A DNA stretch of 64,000 nucleotides. Source: Microcoleus vaginatus WJT46-NPBG5. GTDB taxonomy: Bacteria > Cyanobacteriota > Cyanobacteriia > Cyanobacteriales > Oscillatoriaceae. The translations under genes were made by a program, and so were the position numbers. The stretch lies in assembly GCA_019359355.1 (NCBI GenBank), contig JAHHHM010000007.1, forward strand, positions 1-64,000, read 5' to 3'. The stretch's first letter is position 1. Each line of letters opens with the position of its first letter. Of the stretch, positions 9,351-18,560 are shown in pieces. Below the pieces are notes generated by a model, which made no database searches, had not been told where the DNA came from, and worked only from the letters and a program-made list of their open reading frames with translations.

Positions 9351-10118
9351 TTACAGAAATGGCTGAGATGCAATTGCCTCCAAACCCACGGATGTTAACA
9401 ATTTCTTCCAGCTATCTGCGAGATTGACATCTGCTGGTTGGGATTTTCTCAGCTCGCCTAGAGTGCTGATCGTATCTATCCAAATGCCAGCTTTTCCATA
9501 CAGAGCGGCACGTTCTAGAGGGCTGGCATTGGCTAACTGGTTCTTAAGAGCTGCATCTGCTGCAATTCGTTTGATGCTTCCTTGGACGACGGGGCTATCT
9601 GGTCTGAGTCCTTGTTCGCCAACGATGATAAAAGCCCACTGATAATTTTTGCCAATTTCTAAGGCCGGCGCATTATCTGGGAGTTGGAAACTCAGAATTC
9701 CAGAATTGCCGGCAATGGGGACTTTGGTTTGGTAAATATGTTGATTATTTTCATCGACCAAACTAAAAAATACTTGTTTAGCCGAGGTTTCGGGAACGTA
9801 AACCAAAAACACAGGACGTTCTGCCACAGTTAGCCCTTCTTGAGTCGTCGGCATGAGCGGCTTGACACAAGAACTTTGCGCTGCTAACTCTTGAGAGCAT
9901 TGGCCGCCGTCTCTAGACGCTCCCCCTGCAGTATCTTTGGGCTTTCCGGGTCCAGGAGGATCAAACGTGATGCGGAGAACTGAAGCGTCAGGGAAACCCG
10001 CTACTTGGCTCGTCTGAGCTTTAGCCGATGGTTGCAGCCCAGGTATGGTGGCCATTGCCAGGAATAGGCCGGTGGATAAGATCGCGATGGGTAAAGGTTT
10101 CTTTTGTTTAGACTTCAT
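9351..10118 (-). CDS. DUF928 family secreted protein
   Basis: The 255-residue protein has a signal peptide (MKSKQKK, a hydrophobic core, cleavage near AKAQ) and the DUF928 pattern: ITFDPPGPGKPKDTAGGASR near residue 50, then PTTQEGLTVAERPVFLVYVP, with a C-terminal helical part containing NLADSWKKLL. The role of the family is unknown. It is recurrently found beside CHAT and haemagglutinin-type genes in cyanobacteria, as here. A good ribosome site (AGAGGT) precedes the ATG. It is the last gene of the leftward array and lies just past the remnant of a second CHAT gene. Confidence 0.9.
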   Translation of the reverse strand: MKSKQKKPLPIAILSTGLFLAMATIPGLQPSAKAQTSQVAGFPDASVLRITFDPPGPGKPKDTAGGASRDGGQCSQELAAQSSCVKPLMPTTQEGLTVAERPVFLVYVPETSAKQVFFSLVDENNQHIYQTKVPIAGNSGILSFQLPDNAPALEIGKNYQWAFIIVGEQGLRPDSPVVQGSIKRIAADAALKNQLANASPLERAALYGKAGIWIDTISTLGELRKSQPADVNLADSWKKLLTSVGLEAIASQPFL

Positions 10119-10190
10119 GGTGTTACCTCTTAGGGTTTGTTGTTTAAGTAGTCTCTGCTAGCACTCTTTTATAAGATTGTAAATCTTACG

Positions 10191-10356
10191 CGAGAAATAA
10201 TTTAAAGATTTATGGAATGATTTTAGCGCCAATTCCCGATTAAAACAAAAGGTGATCAGTAAAAAGAACGTTCAGACTCAGTTCTTTCTACAAAGTAAGC
10301 TGCGCTTGACGCAGAGCTTCAGCTTTGGATACACCAGATTGGTGAGTAGTCGAGAA
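10191..10356 (-). pseudogene. Remnant of a duplicated CHAT gene 3' end
   Basis: This stretch is a degenerate copy of the 3' end of the neighbouring CHAT gene and its downstream flank (about 10402-10575). Shared blocks include TTTATGGAATGATTTTA versus TTTATGGAATGATCTTA, and an identical TTTGGATACACCAGATTGG. Translated on the minus strand it gives QSGVSKAEALRQAQLTL, then an in-frame stop. The parent reads QSGVSKAEALRQAQLSLLKN. It is therefore a dead fragment, showing that a second CHAT gene once stood between the present one and the DUF928 gene. Confidence 0.85.
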
Positions 10357-10431
10357 AAGCTCGTCCTATAAACATTTTTATAGTTTTGTCAATACCTACA
10401 AAGAAATAATTTACAAATTTATGGAATGATC

Positions 10432-13140
10432 TTACTGCCAATTCCCGACCAGAATAAAAGGTGCCCAGTAAAAAGGATGCCGAGATCCAGGGTTCTTCAG
10501 TAAACTTAGTTGAGCTTGACGCAAAGCTTCTGCTTTGGATACACCAGATTGGGTGATCTTTCGGTAAAACTCACTCATTAGTTCAGCCGTGGATTCGTCT
10601 TTAACTGACCACAGGGTGGCTAGCGTACTACCGGCCCCTGATCGAACAGCCACTCCCGCCAACCCCAACGCCGCGCGTTTATCACCGGCAGCGGTTTGAC
10701 AAGCACTCAAGATCAGTAATTCGATGGGAACGCGTTCTTGTTGTTCTCTTGATCGCACCAAGCTTTCAAACTCTTTAACTTTGATTTTTTCATTCCAAGT
10801 CAAAATAAACGTCTCGTCAGAGTTAGAGCTAAACTGCCCATGAGTCGCTAAGTGAAGAACCGGATAATTCTTTGCAGTGAGCTGTTTTTGCAAGTTGGCT
10901 ACCGTAAAATCTTGATTTAAAAAAACCCTGGCCGGCACCGCAGACGAAATCTGCTGCACTTCCAACTGAACCCCCGGCAGCGCTGAAAAGCCTTGACGCG
11001 CCTCAGACAAGCCGCCGGTTAAAACCTTAATTTCCTCTTTTTGCAAAGACTGTGTTTCTAGCAGTTGCAGTCCGGGCGCGAGGGCAACACTATATTTCTC
11101 CACGAGATACTGCTTGCCATCAAAGAGGGCAGCCATTGGCAGATTTCGCAAAACCCCATCTAGCACAAACACCAGAGTTTTAATTTCACTTTGAGCTAAC
11201 TGCTTTTCTGCCGGCTCGATCAACCAAGTATAAACTTGTTGAGAAAGGCGTAACCGATCTTGATCGGCAAAAAATGGATTTAAAGATTCCAGAAACTGCC
11301 CCAAAATACTTTCCACTTCATTTTGAGGTAAAGCCGTCGCATAATTTCTTAAAGGCTGTCCCGGTAGTGAGAGAATCACTTCTAAGCGATCAGGCAAAAT
11401 AATAGGATAAATAACCGCAGCGGTTGGATCAAGCTGATCGATTTGCTGAGGCTTAACATCCAAACAAGCTTCCCGGAAAAAGTTATCTAATTCTGCCACT
11501 TGCAAAGCTTCAATCACTTCACGAGCTTGTATGAGATTTTGCTGACTCGGATTGGATTTCAAGAGCAAACTGACTAACTGCCGGTAAACAGGTTCAACAC
11601 TTTCATTAAAAGAAAACTGAACATCAGGATTAATCGCGGCTAAGTCAGTACGAAGTGATTGCAGCGTATTGACTGCTTCGGTATAAGCGGAGATCGCACC
11701 AAAAGTATCGCCTTGTTGTGTCAAAATTCGGCCTAGCTGTCCTTGCCAACGAGCCACAATATAATCAGCACTACTCGCTTGAGCCAGTACAAGGGCTTGC
11801 TCTGTCAAGCTTCTAGCTTCTTTCCACTGTGTGGAACCTTCATATAAATGTCCCAGTTGACCGAGGGCGTAAGATTGCGCTTTTGAGTCTCCCAGCATCT
11901 TCGCCTGAGCCACAGCTTTTGCTAGGGTTTGAGCGATTTGTTGGGCAAGGCTTCGCCAACCTAAAGGTAGGGGGATGGGGGATTGGGCAGTGTTTGAGTT
12001 CGATTTGCTATGCCCTGTATCCCATTTCATTAAACTTTCAGCGAAATTAACTTGAGCGTAAACACTCGCTCTGCTAGGGGGTATATTATTCAGTTGTGAT
12101 TCAATTTGGGATAACAAAGATTGAGCCTCTGACCAGTTTTTTGTCTCTAGAAGTAGACTTAATTGATTGAGCTGAGCTTCTACTTTTGTGAGGGGATGGG
12201 TAGCATTTTCAGTCGCTTTTTGATAACTTTGCAGGGCTTGCTCAGTCTGTTGCAAAGCTCTATAACTATTTCCCAGGCTCAAGAGGGTGGCACTAATCTC
12301 AGTTGGGGAATTGAGTTGTTGGGCAATGGCTAAACTTTGCGCTAATACTTCTTGAGATTTGCCCACATCTCCCACCACTTGCAAGGTGTCGCCCAAACTA
12401 CGCAATCCTGTTATTTTGATTAAGGAATCCGGTTCGGCTTGCAATTTTTGGTTGATTCGCTCTAAGGTTGTTTGTGCCCGTCGGTATAGTCCGAGGGTTT
12501 GCATGGCTTGGGCTTGGTTAATTTGGCTGCCGAGGATGCCGGCGCGATCTCCAATTTCTGTATAGGCTTTTTCTGCCTGTTTCCAGCTCTCTAGAGCGGC
12601 TTCAGTTTGGCCGGTGGCTAGAAGTAAACTGCCGTGTGTATTGAGGGCTTGGGCCAGAACTTGTGTATGACCTTTCGTCCTTTGTTTATTGCCGGCAAGT
12701 AAGTTAAGACTTTGGGTAATTGTTGTTTGCGCCGGCTCCCATTGTCCTAATTCTTGATACGCAATTGATAAATAGTTTAAACTGACCGCTTGATTAAGCT
12801 GATCACCCTGATTTTCATAATCTTTAACGGACTCTTCCCAGACAGCCGCTGCTTCAGAAAATCGTCCGGCGTCGTAGAGATTTCTGCCTTCTTCTAGAAG
12901 ATTGATTGATTGTGTTTTGGGTGAGATTCCGGCATCCCCTTGAGCAGCTAAAATCTCTACTTGTTCACGATTATTAGAGCGTAATGGAAACTCTAAACTC
13001 AAAAATTTAGAATCCGCAGGCTGTGCGGCAATACTCGGCAACATGAATGTCACCACAAAGAAAGTGAGTAATCCTAACCCAATACTGGCAGGAATCGCTC
13101 TCAAAATTTTCCAGAACTTGCCTATTATTCGCTTAATCAT
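10432..13140 (-). CDS. Secreted or membrane-anchored TPR-CHAT protein
   Basis: This 902-residue protein begins with a basic segment and a hydrophobic helix (about residues 15-40, ending SIAAQ), consistent with export. TPR repeats fill about residues 75-500. A C-terminal CHAT domain (about 600-900) keeps the caspase-like dyad: His in LHLATHGQFSSN and Cys in LLILSACQTAAGDK. CHAT domains belong to the caspase-like clan CD peptidases; the substrate here is unknown. Its start codon overlaps the stop region of the upstream exoprotein gene (ATGATTAA), indicating coupled translation. It may process or regulate the exoproteins of the array, which is inference from context. Confidence 0.92.
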   Translation of the reverse strand: MIKRIIGKFWKILRAIPASIGLGLLTFFVVTFMLPSIAAQPADSKFLSLEFPLRSNNREQVEILAAQGDAGISPKTQSINLLEEGRNLYDAGRFSEAAAVWEESVKDYENQGDQLNQAVSLNYLSIAYQELGQWEPAQTTITQSLNLLAGNKQRTKGHTQVLAQALNTHGSLLLATGQTEAALESWKQAEKAYTEIGDRAGILGSQINQAQAMQTLGLYRRAQTTLERINQKLQAEPDSLIKITGLRSLGDTLQVVGDVGKSQEVLAQSLAIAQQLNSPTEISATLLSLGNSYRALQQTEQALQSYQKATENATHPLTKVEAQLNQLSLLLETKNWSEAQSLLSQIESQLNNIPPSRASVYAQVNFAESLMKWDTGHSKSNSNTAQSPIPLPLGWRSLAQQIAQTLAKAVAQAKMLGDSKAQSYALGQLGHLYEGSTQWKEARSLTEQALVLAQASSADYIVARWQGQLGRILTQQGDTFGAISAYTEAVNTLQSLRTDLAAINPDVQFSFNESVEPVYRQLVSLLLKSNPSQQNLIQAREVIEALQVAELDNFFREACLDVKPQQIDQLDPTAAVIYPIILPDRLEVILSLPGQPLRNYATALPQNEVESILGQFLESLNPFFADQDRLRLSQQVYTWLIEPAEKQLAQSEIKTLVFVLDGVLRNLPMAALFDGKQYLVEKYSVALAPGLQLLETQSLQKEEIKVLTGGLSEARQGFSALPGVQLEVQQISSAVPARVFLNQDFTVANLQKQLTAKNYPVLHLATHGQFSSNSDETFILTWNEKIKVKEFESLVRSREQQERVPIELLILSACQTAAGDKRAALGLAGVAVRSGAGSTLATLWSVKDESTAELMSEFYRKITQSGVSKAEALRQAQLSLLKNPGSRHPFYWAPFILVGNWQ

Positions 13141-16114
13141 TGCAGTTTGCCGGCTGATTCCAAGAACTAGAAAGAGTCACATTCGGAGCGGTTGCCACCA
13201 GTTCAACGTGTCCTTTGGCATTGACTGTCCATCCAGTGGCCTCAACCAGTGGGGATGGGGGGTTGGGAACCGAGGCATTTGTGAGACTGCCTTGCTCCCT
13301 CGCTTCCCCTCTTGCGAACTCTGCTACCGGGCGCAGATCGCGCCACACTGCTTTACCTACAAGGGTTTGAGTTGGCTCGGAAGGTAAGCCGCCGCGTCCA
13401 GTAATTGTGAAGCTGTTGCCTTGTTGGCGGCAACCGGCAGATATCTGAGTGGTGGGATCGGTTGGGCGCGCCGGCAGCTCGATTACCCCAGAAGTAGGGT
13501 CAACATTGGGGGTAATAATTTCCACGGTGCCGGTAAACTGGGGGCCAAAATTAGAGGTGGCGGTGATATCACTTTGGGGGGTAAGTGCATCGCGAAACTG
13601 AATGCCAAAAATGCCTTGGGCGATAATGCTAACTCTGCCGCCAAATCCGGCTTGGGCGTTAGCAGTAATATCACTATTTTCTAAAGCAACCAAGGTCTTG
13701 GTACCAACGGTGATGTTACCGCCATCCGTACTGCCGGCATCGGTTGTAATTCGGCTGCCTTGGCGCAATTGTATGTCTTGGGTGCGAATTTGAATGTTAC
13801 CACCGGCCCCCATTGCTGTGGCGGCGTTGAGTGTGCCTTGTCTCTCTAGGCGAACGGACTGAGCGTTAATATCGAGCGTTCCCGCATTGCCGGTTGCGAA
13901 ACTCCGCACATCCAGGGCTGCCCCATCGCGCACGATGACTGAACGGGCGTTAATTTGCAAATCTCCGCCTGCCCCTGTTACCGAACGGGGGTTAATTTGC
14001 AAATCTTCTCCTGCCAATGCGCCAAGCTGCAACAAGTCTGCCCGTCCCGACGAGGTGACTAAGGTAGCGGGAAGGCCGGTTATTGCTGCTGTGCCGGCCA
14101 ACTCTAGTAACTCGGACGCATTAATCGTAATTTTTCCCCCGTTTCCAGAACCCAATGTTGCGCTTGAGACAATCGCGCCGTCGGAGATTTTTATAGTCGG
14201 GCTGTTCATAGTAAGGTTGCCGGCGGGCGAAGCGGTGAACGTGGTGGTGCCAGGGCCGCTGGTGATGCGCCCATCCGCAGAAACGCCGTTAATTTCCATA
14301 GATTCGCTGGCATTAATCACCACATTACCCCCCGGCCCGCCAGTGGTGATGATGCCGGTGCCGATCACCCCGCCGCTATTGGCGACAATTAGCCCACCGG
14401 CTCGATTGACGACTCTTTTTGTGTCGATCTTAATGTCGCCGCCTGCGCCAGTGCCGAAAAAGCTAGTATTTGTAATGCCTGTGGATAGCAGGGCACCCGG
14501 TATCGTTGTTGAAACCTCCACCGATTCAGAAGCTTTGACAATCACATCTCCAGCCGATCCACTGCCGATGGTGGCGCTAGAAAGGATTGCCCCGTCCCGG
14601 ATTGTGAGGGTGCCGGTGTTGACCGTGACGTTGCCGGTGGAACCGCTACTTCCTGGGCCGGGTGCTGTGAGAATGCCAGAGGCGACGAGATTAACAGAAC
14701 TGGCAGCCTGAATGTCAATTTTTCCGCTATCACCTTGTGCTTTTGCCGGACTGAACATCAGCGCACCATTTTGCATCATCAGCGAGTTCGTCTCAATCGC
14801 CATATTCCCGCCGGTGCCGGTGCCACTGGCGATGGAAAACAAGCCGCTAATCCGATCTTCTCTTGGGCGAAACTGCCCCAATATAGCGGCACCGATGAGC
14901 AGTTCCATCGTGTCAAATCCTGTGCCTACGAACACGGCTGAATCTGTAGCCCGCAAGGTCAAATTTCCGCCGGTGCCGCTATCGTATGTGCTGGTTGATA
15001 AGAAGGCGGTTCCTTGAAGTTGGAAATTGCCGGTTTCTACCGTCAGGTTGCCGCCGGCACCGGCACCTGCGGTATCGCTCGATAAGCTGGTAAATGCAAG
15101 GGGGTTGCTACCGGCCATCTGCACGGTTTGGCTGGCGCGAACGGTTAAATCTCCCCCTTTGCCGGCACCCAATGTTGTTGTAGATATGGAGGAATCGAGT
15201 AAATTAAATTGCCCTGCTTGAATCTCGATATCTCTGCCATTTTGATCGCCCAGCGTGTCGGAAACTACGCTTGATCCTTCTCGAATATTCACGGTTTCGC
15301 CCCGCATCCCAATCGCACCGCCGCCTGCCCCGCTGGTGTTTACCGTCGCACCGGCAGCGAGATCGATAGTGCCGAACTCGGTGATGCCGGTGTATCCGAA
15401 GTTCCAGCCGGTGACAGTTGGAGTCAGGCTAACAGTCTCCGGACTTTGTACCGCACCCAGATGCACTTCGCCCCCGCTTGCGGTTGCACTGCCGCCAGAG
15501 AAGATTACATCTCCCCCAATTAGGGCTAAGGTTTGGCCGGTTTTGACTTCTAAGCCTCTTTCATTTAAGCGAGATTGATTGACAATTGCCCCCGAATTGG
15601 TGCCAAATTGCAAACCAATCGGTACGTTAATGCTTAAAAGAGGTGAGGATTGCGGATTTTTTGCGGAAAAAAGATTCCCGTCTGCAAATTGGATGCTGTC
15701 GGCTGTGGTGCCGGCGAAGGAACCCCCAATATTTAAACGCGCATTTCGCCCAAAAATAATGCCATTGGGATTGATTAAAAATAAATTGGCGGTTCCGTTG
15801 GCGCTAACTATGCCATCTATATTGGAAATGTTGCTGCCGGTGACGCGCGTGAAAATGTTTTGAATATTGGCAGAATTGTTAAAAAATGCTTCGATATTTG
15901 TCGGCAAAGAAAATTCTTTAAAGCTATGAAAAAGATTGCTGCCGGCTTGGGTTCCCCCGTCAATCTGAATTTTATTGCCGGCTGGACTAACTTCTGTATT
16001 GTTCGGCAGCGTTGCATCTGGGACGAGTTGCGCTTGAGCAATGCCGGTAAGAGAACAAAAACTAAGGACAAACCCAACTATCCAGGCAGGGTGATACTGG
16101 AAAAGACGATACAT
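13133..16114 (-). CDS. Haemagglutinin-type (TPS-domain) exoprotein 1
   Basis: The 993-residue protein has a signal peptide ending in AQAQ, then a TPS secretion domain (about residues 30-280) with the hallmark NANLFLINPNGIIFG-type motif (here TANLFLINPNGIIFG) and IGGSFAGTTADSIQFADG. A long beta-helix-like region of repeated NLTV and GNV motifs follows. The C-terminal block contains GCRQQGNSFTITGRGGLPSEPTQ and ends in QPANCND. It should be exported by a TpsB-type pore to the cell surface, but no such gene is nearby. It is the third gene of the leftward array and overlaps the CHAT gene by 8 bases. Confidence 0.92.
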   Translation of the reverse strand: MYRLFQYHPAWIVGFVLSFCSLTGIAQAQLVPDATLPNNTEVSPAGNKIQIDGGTQAGSNLFHSFKEFSLPTNIEAFFNNSANIQNIFTRVTGSNISNIDGIVSANGTANLFLINPNGIIFGRNARLNIGGSFAGTTADSIQFADGNLFSAKNPQSSPLLSINVPIGLQFGTNSGAIVNQSRLNERGLEVKTGQTLALIGGDVIFSGGSATASGGEVHLGAVQSPETVSLTPTVTGWNFGYTGITEFGTIDLAAGATVNTSGAGGGAIGMRGETVNIREGSSVVSDTLGDQNGRDIEIQAGQFNLLDSSISTTTLGAGKGGDLTVRASQTVQMAGSNPLAFTSLSSDTAGAGAGGNLTVETGNFQLQGTAFLSTSTYDSGTGGNLTLRATDSAVFVGTGFDTMELLIGAAILGQFRPREDRISGLFSIASGTGTGGNMAIETNSLMMQNGALMFSPAKAQGDSGKIDIQAASSVNLVASGILTAPGPGSSGSTGNVTVNTGTLTIRDGAILSSATIGSGSAGDVIVKASESVEVSTTIPGALLSTGITNTSFFGTGAGGDIKIDTKRVVNRAGGLIVANSGGVIGTGIITTGGPGGNVVINASESMEINGVSADGRITSGPGTTTFTASPAGNLTMNSPTIKISDGAIVSSATLGSGNGGKITINASELLELAGTAAITGLPATLVTSSGRADLLQLGALAGEDLQINPRSVTGAGGDLQINARSVIVRDGAALDVRSFATGNAGTLDINAQSVRLERQGTLNAATAMGAGGNIQIRTQDIQLRQGSRITTDAGSTDGGNITVGTKTLVALENSDITANAQAGFGGRVSIIAQGIFGIQFRDALTPQSDITATSNFGPQFTGTVEIITPNVDPTSGVIELPARPTDPTTQISAGCRQQGNSFTITGRGGLPSEPTQTLVGKAVWRDLRPVAEFARGEAREQGSLTNASVPNPPSPLVEATGWTVNAKGHVELVATAPNVTLSSSWNQPANCND

Positions 16115-16178
16115 AAATTCTTTAATACTATCTAAAAAATTCAGCAGCGCACCCGATAACCTGACGCTTATAATTAAA

Positions 16179-18491
16179 TTAATTATGGCACGAAGTCAGC
16201 GAATGCCAAGATTTATAAAAACTTACATTAGCAGCTTTAGCCACTAATTCAACCTGTCCTTTGGCATTGATTGTCCATCCAGTTGCCTCAACCAGTGGGT
16301 ATGGAGGATTGGAGACTAATACATCTGTGATATTTGTCCTTTCTCCAACTGCCCCTCTTCCCAGATTTTCAACCGGGCGTAAATCTCGCCACACTGCTGT
16401 TCCTATAAGTGTTTGAGTTGGATCGGAGGGTAAGCCGCCGCGTCCGGTGAGGGTAAATTCACTGTTAGAAGCGATACAGCCGGTGGAAATTTGAGTGCTC
16501 GGATCGGCGAGATTTTCTTGTAACTGAACTAAGCCAGAGGCGGGATCAACATCGGGGGTATTGATTTGTACAATGCCGGTGAATTGTGCGCCGAGTTGGG
16601 AAGTGGCAGTGATATCGCTTTTAAGGGTTTGTGTTGGGCGAAATTCTGCGCCAAAAATGCCGGTGGCGTTGATAGTAACTCCTCCCCCAAAACCTGTTTC
16701 TGCATTGGCACTAATGTCGCTATTTTCGAGGGCAACTAAGTTATCCGTTTTGATCGCAATATTACCGCCATTCACTTCTTCGGCATTGGTGGGAATTTCT
16801 TGTCCAGAATCGCTAACAATTGTACTGCTGGCATTGGTTGTAATCAGGCTTTCACGACGCATTTTTAAGTTTTGAGCGCGAATTCTAATATTACCTTGCT
16901 GGCCGGCTCGTCGGGTGGCGGTAATCAGCGATTCGTTATTGAGTTCAATAGTATTAGCATTAAGTTCAATATTGCCGGCTTCTCCTGTTCCTAAACTTGC
17001 TCCATTAATCGTTGCCCCATCGCTGAGGCTTAAGGTATTGGCTGTTACGGAAACTGTGCCGGCATCTCCCGTTAATGTTGTCGCATTATTTAGAGTTGTC
17101 CGTGCATACAATCCACTGCGAATTTGACCGTTTATAGATCGACCTCGAATCGCTACTTGATCGGCTTGAATATTAATATTGCCACCTTGGCCGGCACCAA
17201 AGGTTGAGACGGAAATTACTGCTCCATTTTCTACGGTAAGTTGCTCAGTCGCAATGGTAATATTCGCTCCATTTCCTGTTGAAGTTGGCCACGGATTCGA
17301 CTGAATCGCAGTTAAACTTCCCCCATTCGCTGACAGTCCTCCCAGGCTGACTTGTCTGGCATGAAGGTTAATATTACCCGCATTGCCGGCGGCATCTGTA
17401 CCCGAAAGTAGCCCGCTACTATCTCTCAGCATCAATTGATTCGTGTTAATGCTTAATTCGCCTCCACTCCCGCTTGCTTTTGTCCAAGAAATAATGCTAC
17501 TGGGAAACTTTCCATCCGGAGTTCTGCCAATTAATTCGATTGACTCGGATATATTAAAGGTTAAATTTTTACCTAATTTTGCTCCTTCGTTAATGGAAAA
17601 GATGACTGAACCATTTTCCACCGTCAGTCGTCGCGCTTGAAATTGAAGCAAGCCGGCTGGATCGCCGCTGGTATCGACTGAAGCCGATTGAATTAAGCGA
17701 ATATCCTTAAATTGGGCAGATGTTTCAGGGGTTAAGGTGATTTGAGAAGCATTAGAATTAATGGCAACTTCGCCCCTCGATAAAGCGAGTAAATTAATCG
17801 TGCCGGCGGGGGCGATTAAATTTCCACCTTCTAAATGAATATTTCCCCCAACTAAGGCTAAGGTTTGACCGGCTTTTACACTTAAAGAGGTCGTTGGGGC
17901 TTCTCGTTCTAATCCAGTTTCTAAACTAAAACTTAAAGAGCGACCGGCACCTTGAACAACAATATCTCCTGAATTTTCACCCAGTTGCAACCCAATGGGT
18001 ATATTAACAGTTAATAAAGGAGGAGCTTGCGGATTAACCGCGCTGAAAAAAGTACCGCCGGCAAATTGAATACTATTAGCAGTTGTTCCAATAAAAGACC
18101 CACCCAGATCAAGCTTAGCATTTCGGCCAAAAATCATGCCATTGGGATTGAGCAGAAATAAATTAGCCGTTCCGTTGGCTCGAATTAATCCGTCAATGTT
18201 GGATACTTTGCTGCCGGTAACTCGGCTGAAAATATTTTGAATCGTAGAGGGATTGTTAAAGACAGCTTCGCTATTTGTCGGAACAGAAAATTCACGGAAG
18301 CTGTGAAATAAATTGTTGCCGGCTTGGGTTCCGCCTTCAATTTGGATTGTATTGCCGGCAGCATTAACGTTGCTGTTATTCGGCAGCGTTGTATCTGGAA
18401 TAATTTGAGCGCTAACAGTGCTAGTGGCTATCAAGCTCAAATAGACAGCACTGCTAATGATTGAGGCTGGCAAAGCCTGGTATTTATACAT
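16179..18491 (-). CDS. Haemagglutinin-type (TPS-domain) exoprotein 2
   Basis: This 770-residue paralogue of the flanking genes has a signal peptide (cleavage near TVSAQ), the TPS domain with NLFLLNPNGMIFGRNAKLD, and a beta-helix body of NITI and NIEL repeats. The shared C-terminal block reads STGCIASNSEFTLTGRGG, and the protein ends in SLTSCHN. It is shorter than its neighbours because the central repeat region is smaller. Export and surface exposure are inferred from the family; adhesion or biofilm roles are possible but not shown by the sequence. Confidence 0.92.
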   Translation of the reverse strand: MYKYQALPASIISSAVYLSLIATSTVSAQIIPDTTLPNNSNVNAAGNTIQIEGGTQAGNNLFHSFREFSVPTNSEAVFNNPSTIQNIFSRVTGSKVSNIDGLIRANGTANLFLLNPNGMIFGRNAKLDLGGSFIGTTANSIQFAGGTFFSAVNPQAPPLLTVNIPIGLQLGENSGDIVVQGAGRSLSFSLETGLEREAPTTSLSVKAGQTLALVGGNIHLEGGNLIAPAGTINLLALSRGEVAINSNASQITLTPETSAQFKDIRLIQSASVDTSGDPAGLLQFQARRLTVENGSVIFSINEGAKLGKNLTFNISESIELIGRTPDGKFPSSIISWTKASGSGGELSINTNQLMLRDSSGLLSGTDAAGNAGNINLHARQVSLGGLSANGGSLTAIQSNPWPTSTGNGANITIATEQLTVENGAVISVSTFGAGQGGNINIQADQVAIRGRSINGQIRSGLYARTTLNNATTLTGDAGTVSVTANTLSLSDGATINGASLGTGEAGNIELNANTIELNNESLITATRRAGQQGNIRIRAQNLKMRRESLITTNASSTIVSDSGQEIPTNAEEVNGGNIAIKTDNLVALENSDISANAETGFGGGVTINATGIFGAEFRPTQTLKSDITATSQLGAQFTGIVQINTPDVDPASGLVQLQENLADPSTQISTGCIASNSEFTLTGRGGLPSDPTQTLIGTAVWRDLRPVENLGRGAVGERTNITDVLVSNPPYPLVEATGWTINAKGQVELVAKAANVSFYKSWHSLTSCHN

Positions 18492-18560
18492 AAAATCCTG
18501 CCTTCTTAAGAGAATTAATAAATTTTTAATTCACTTGACACCCTCGTTTAGAAGAGTCAC

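Noticed and set aside
13887-14711. Long plus-strand frame of 274 codons opposite the first exoprotein gene
   Set aside because: It is an antisense shadow of the repetitive, GC-rich exoprotein coding sequence, very rich in Pro and Ala, with no start signal.
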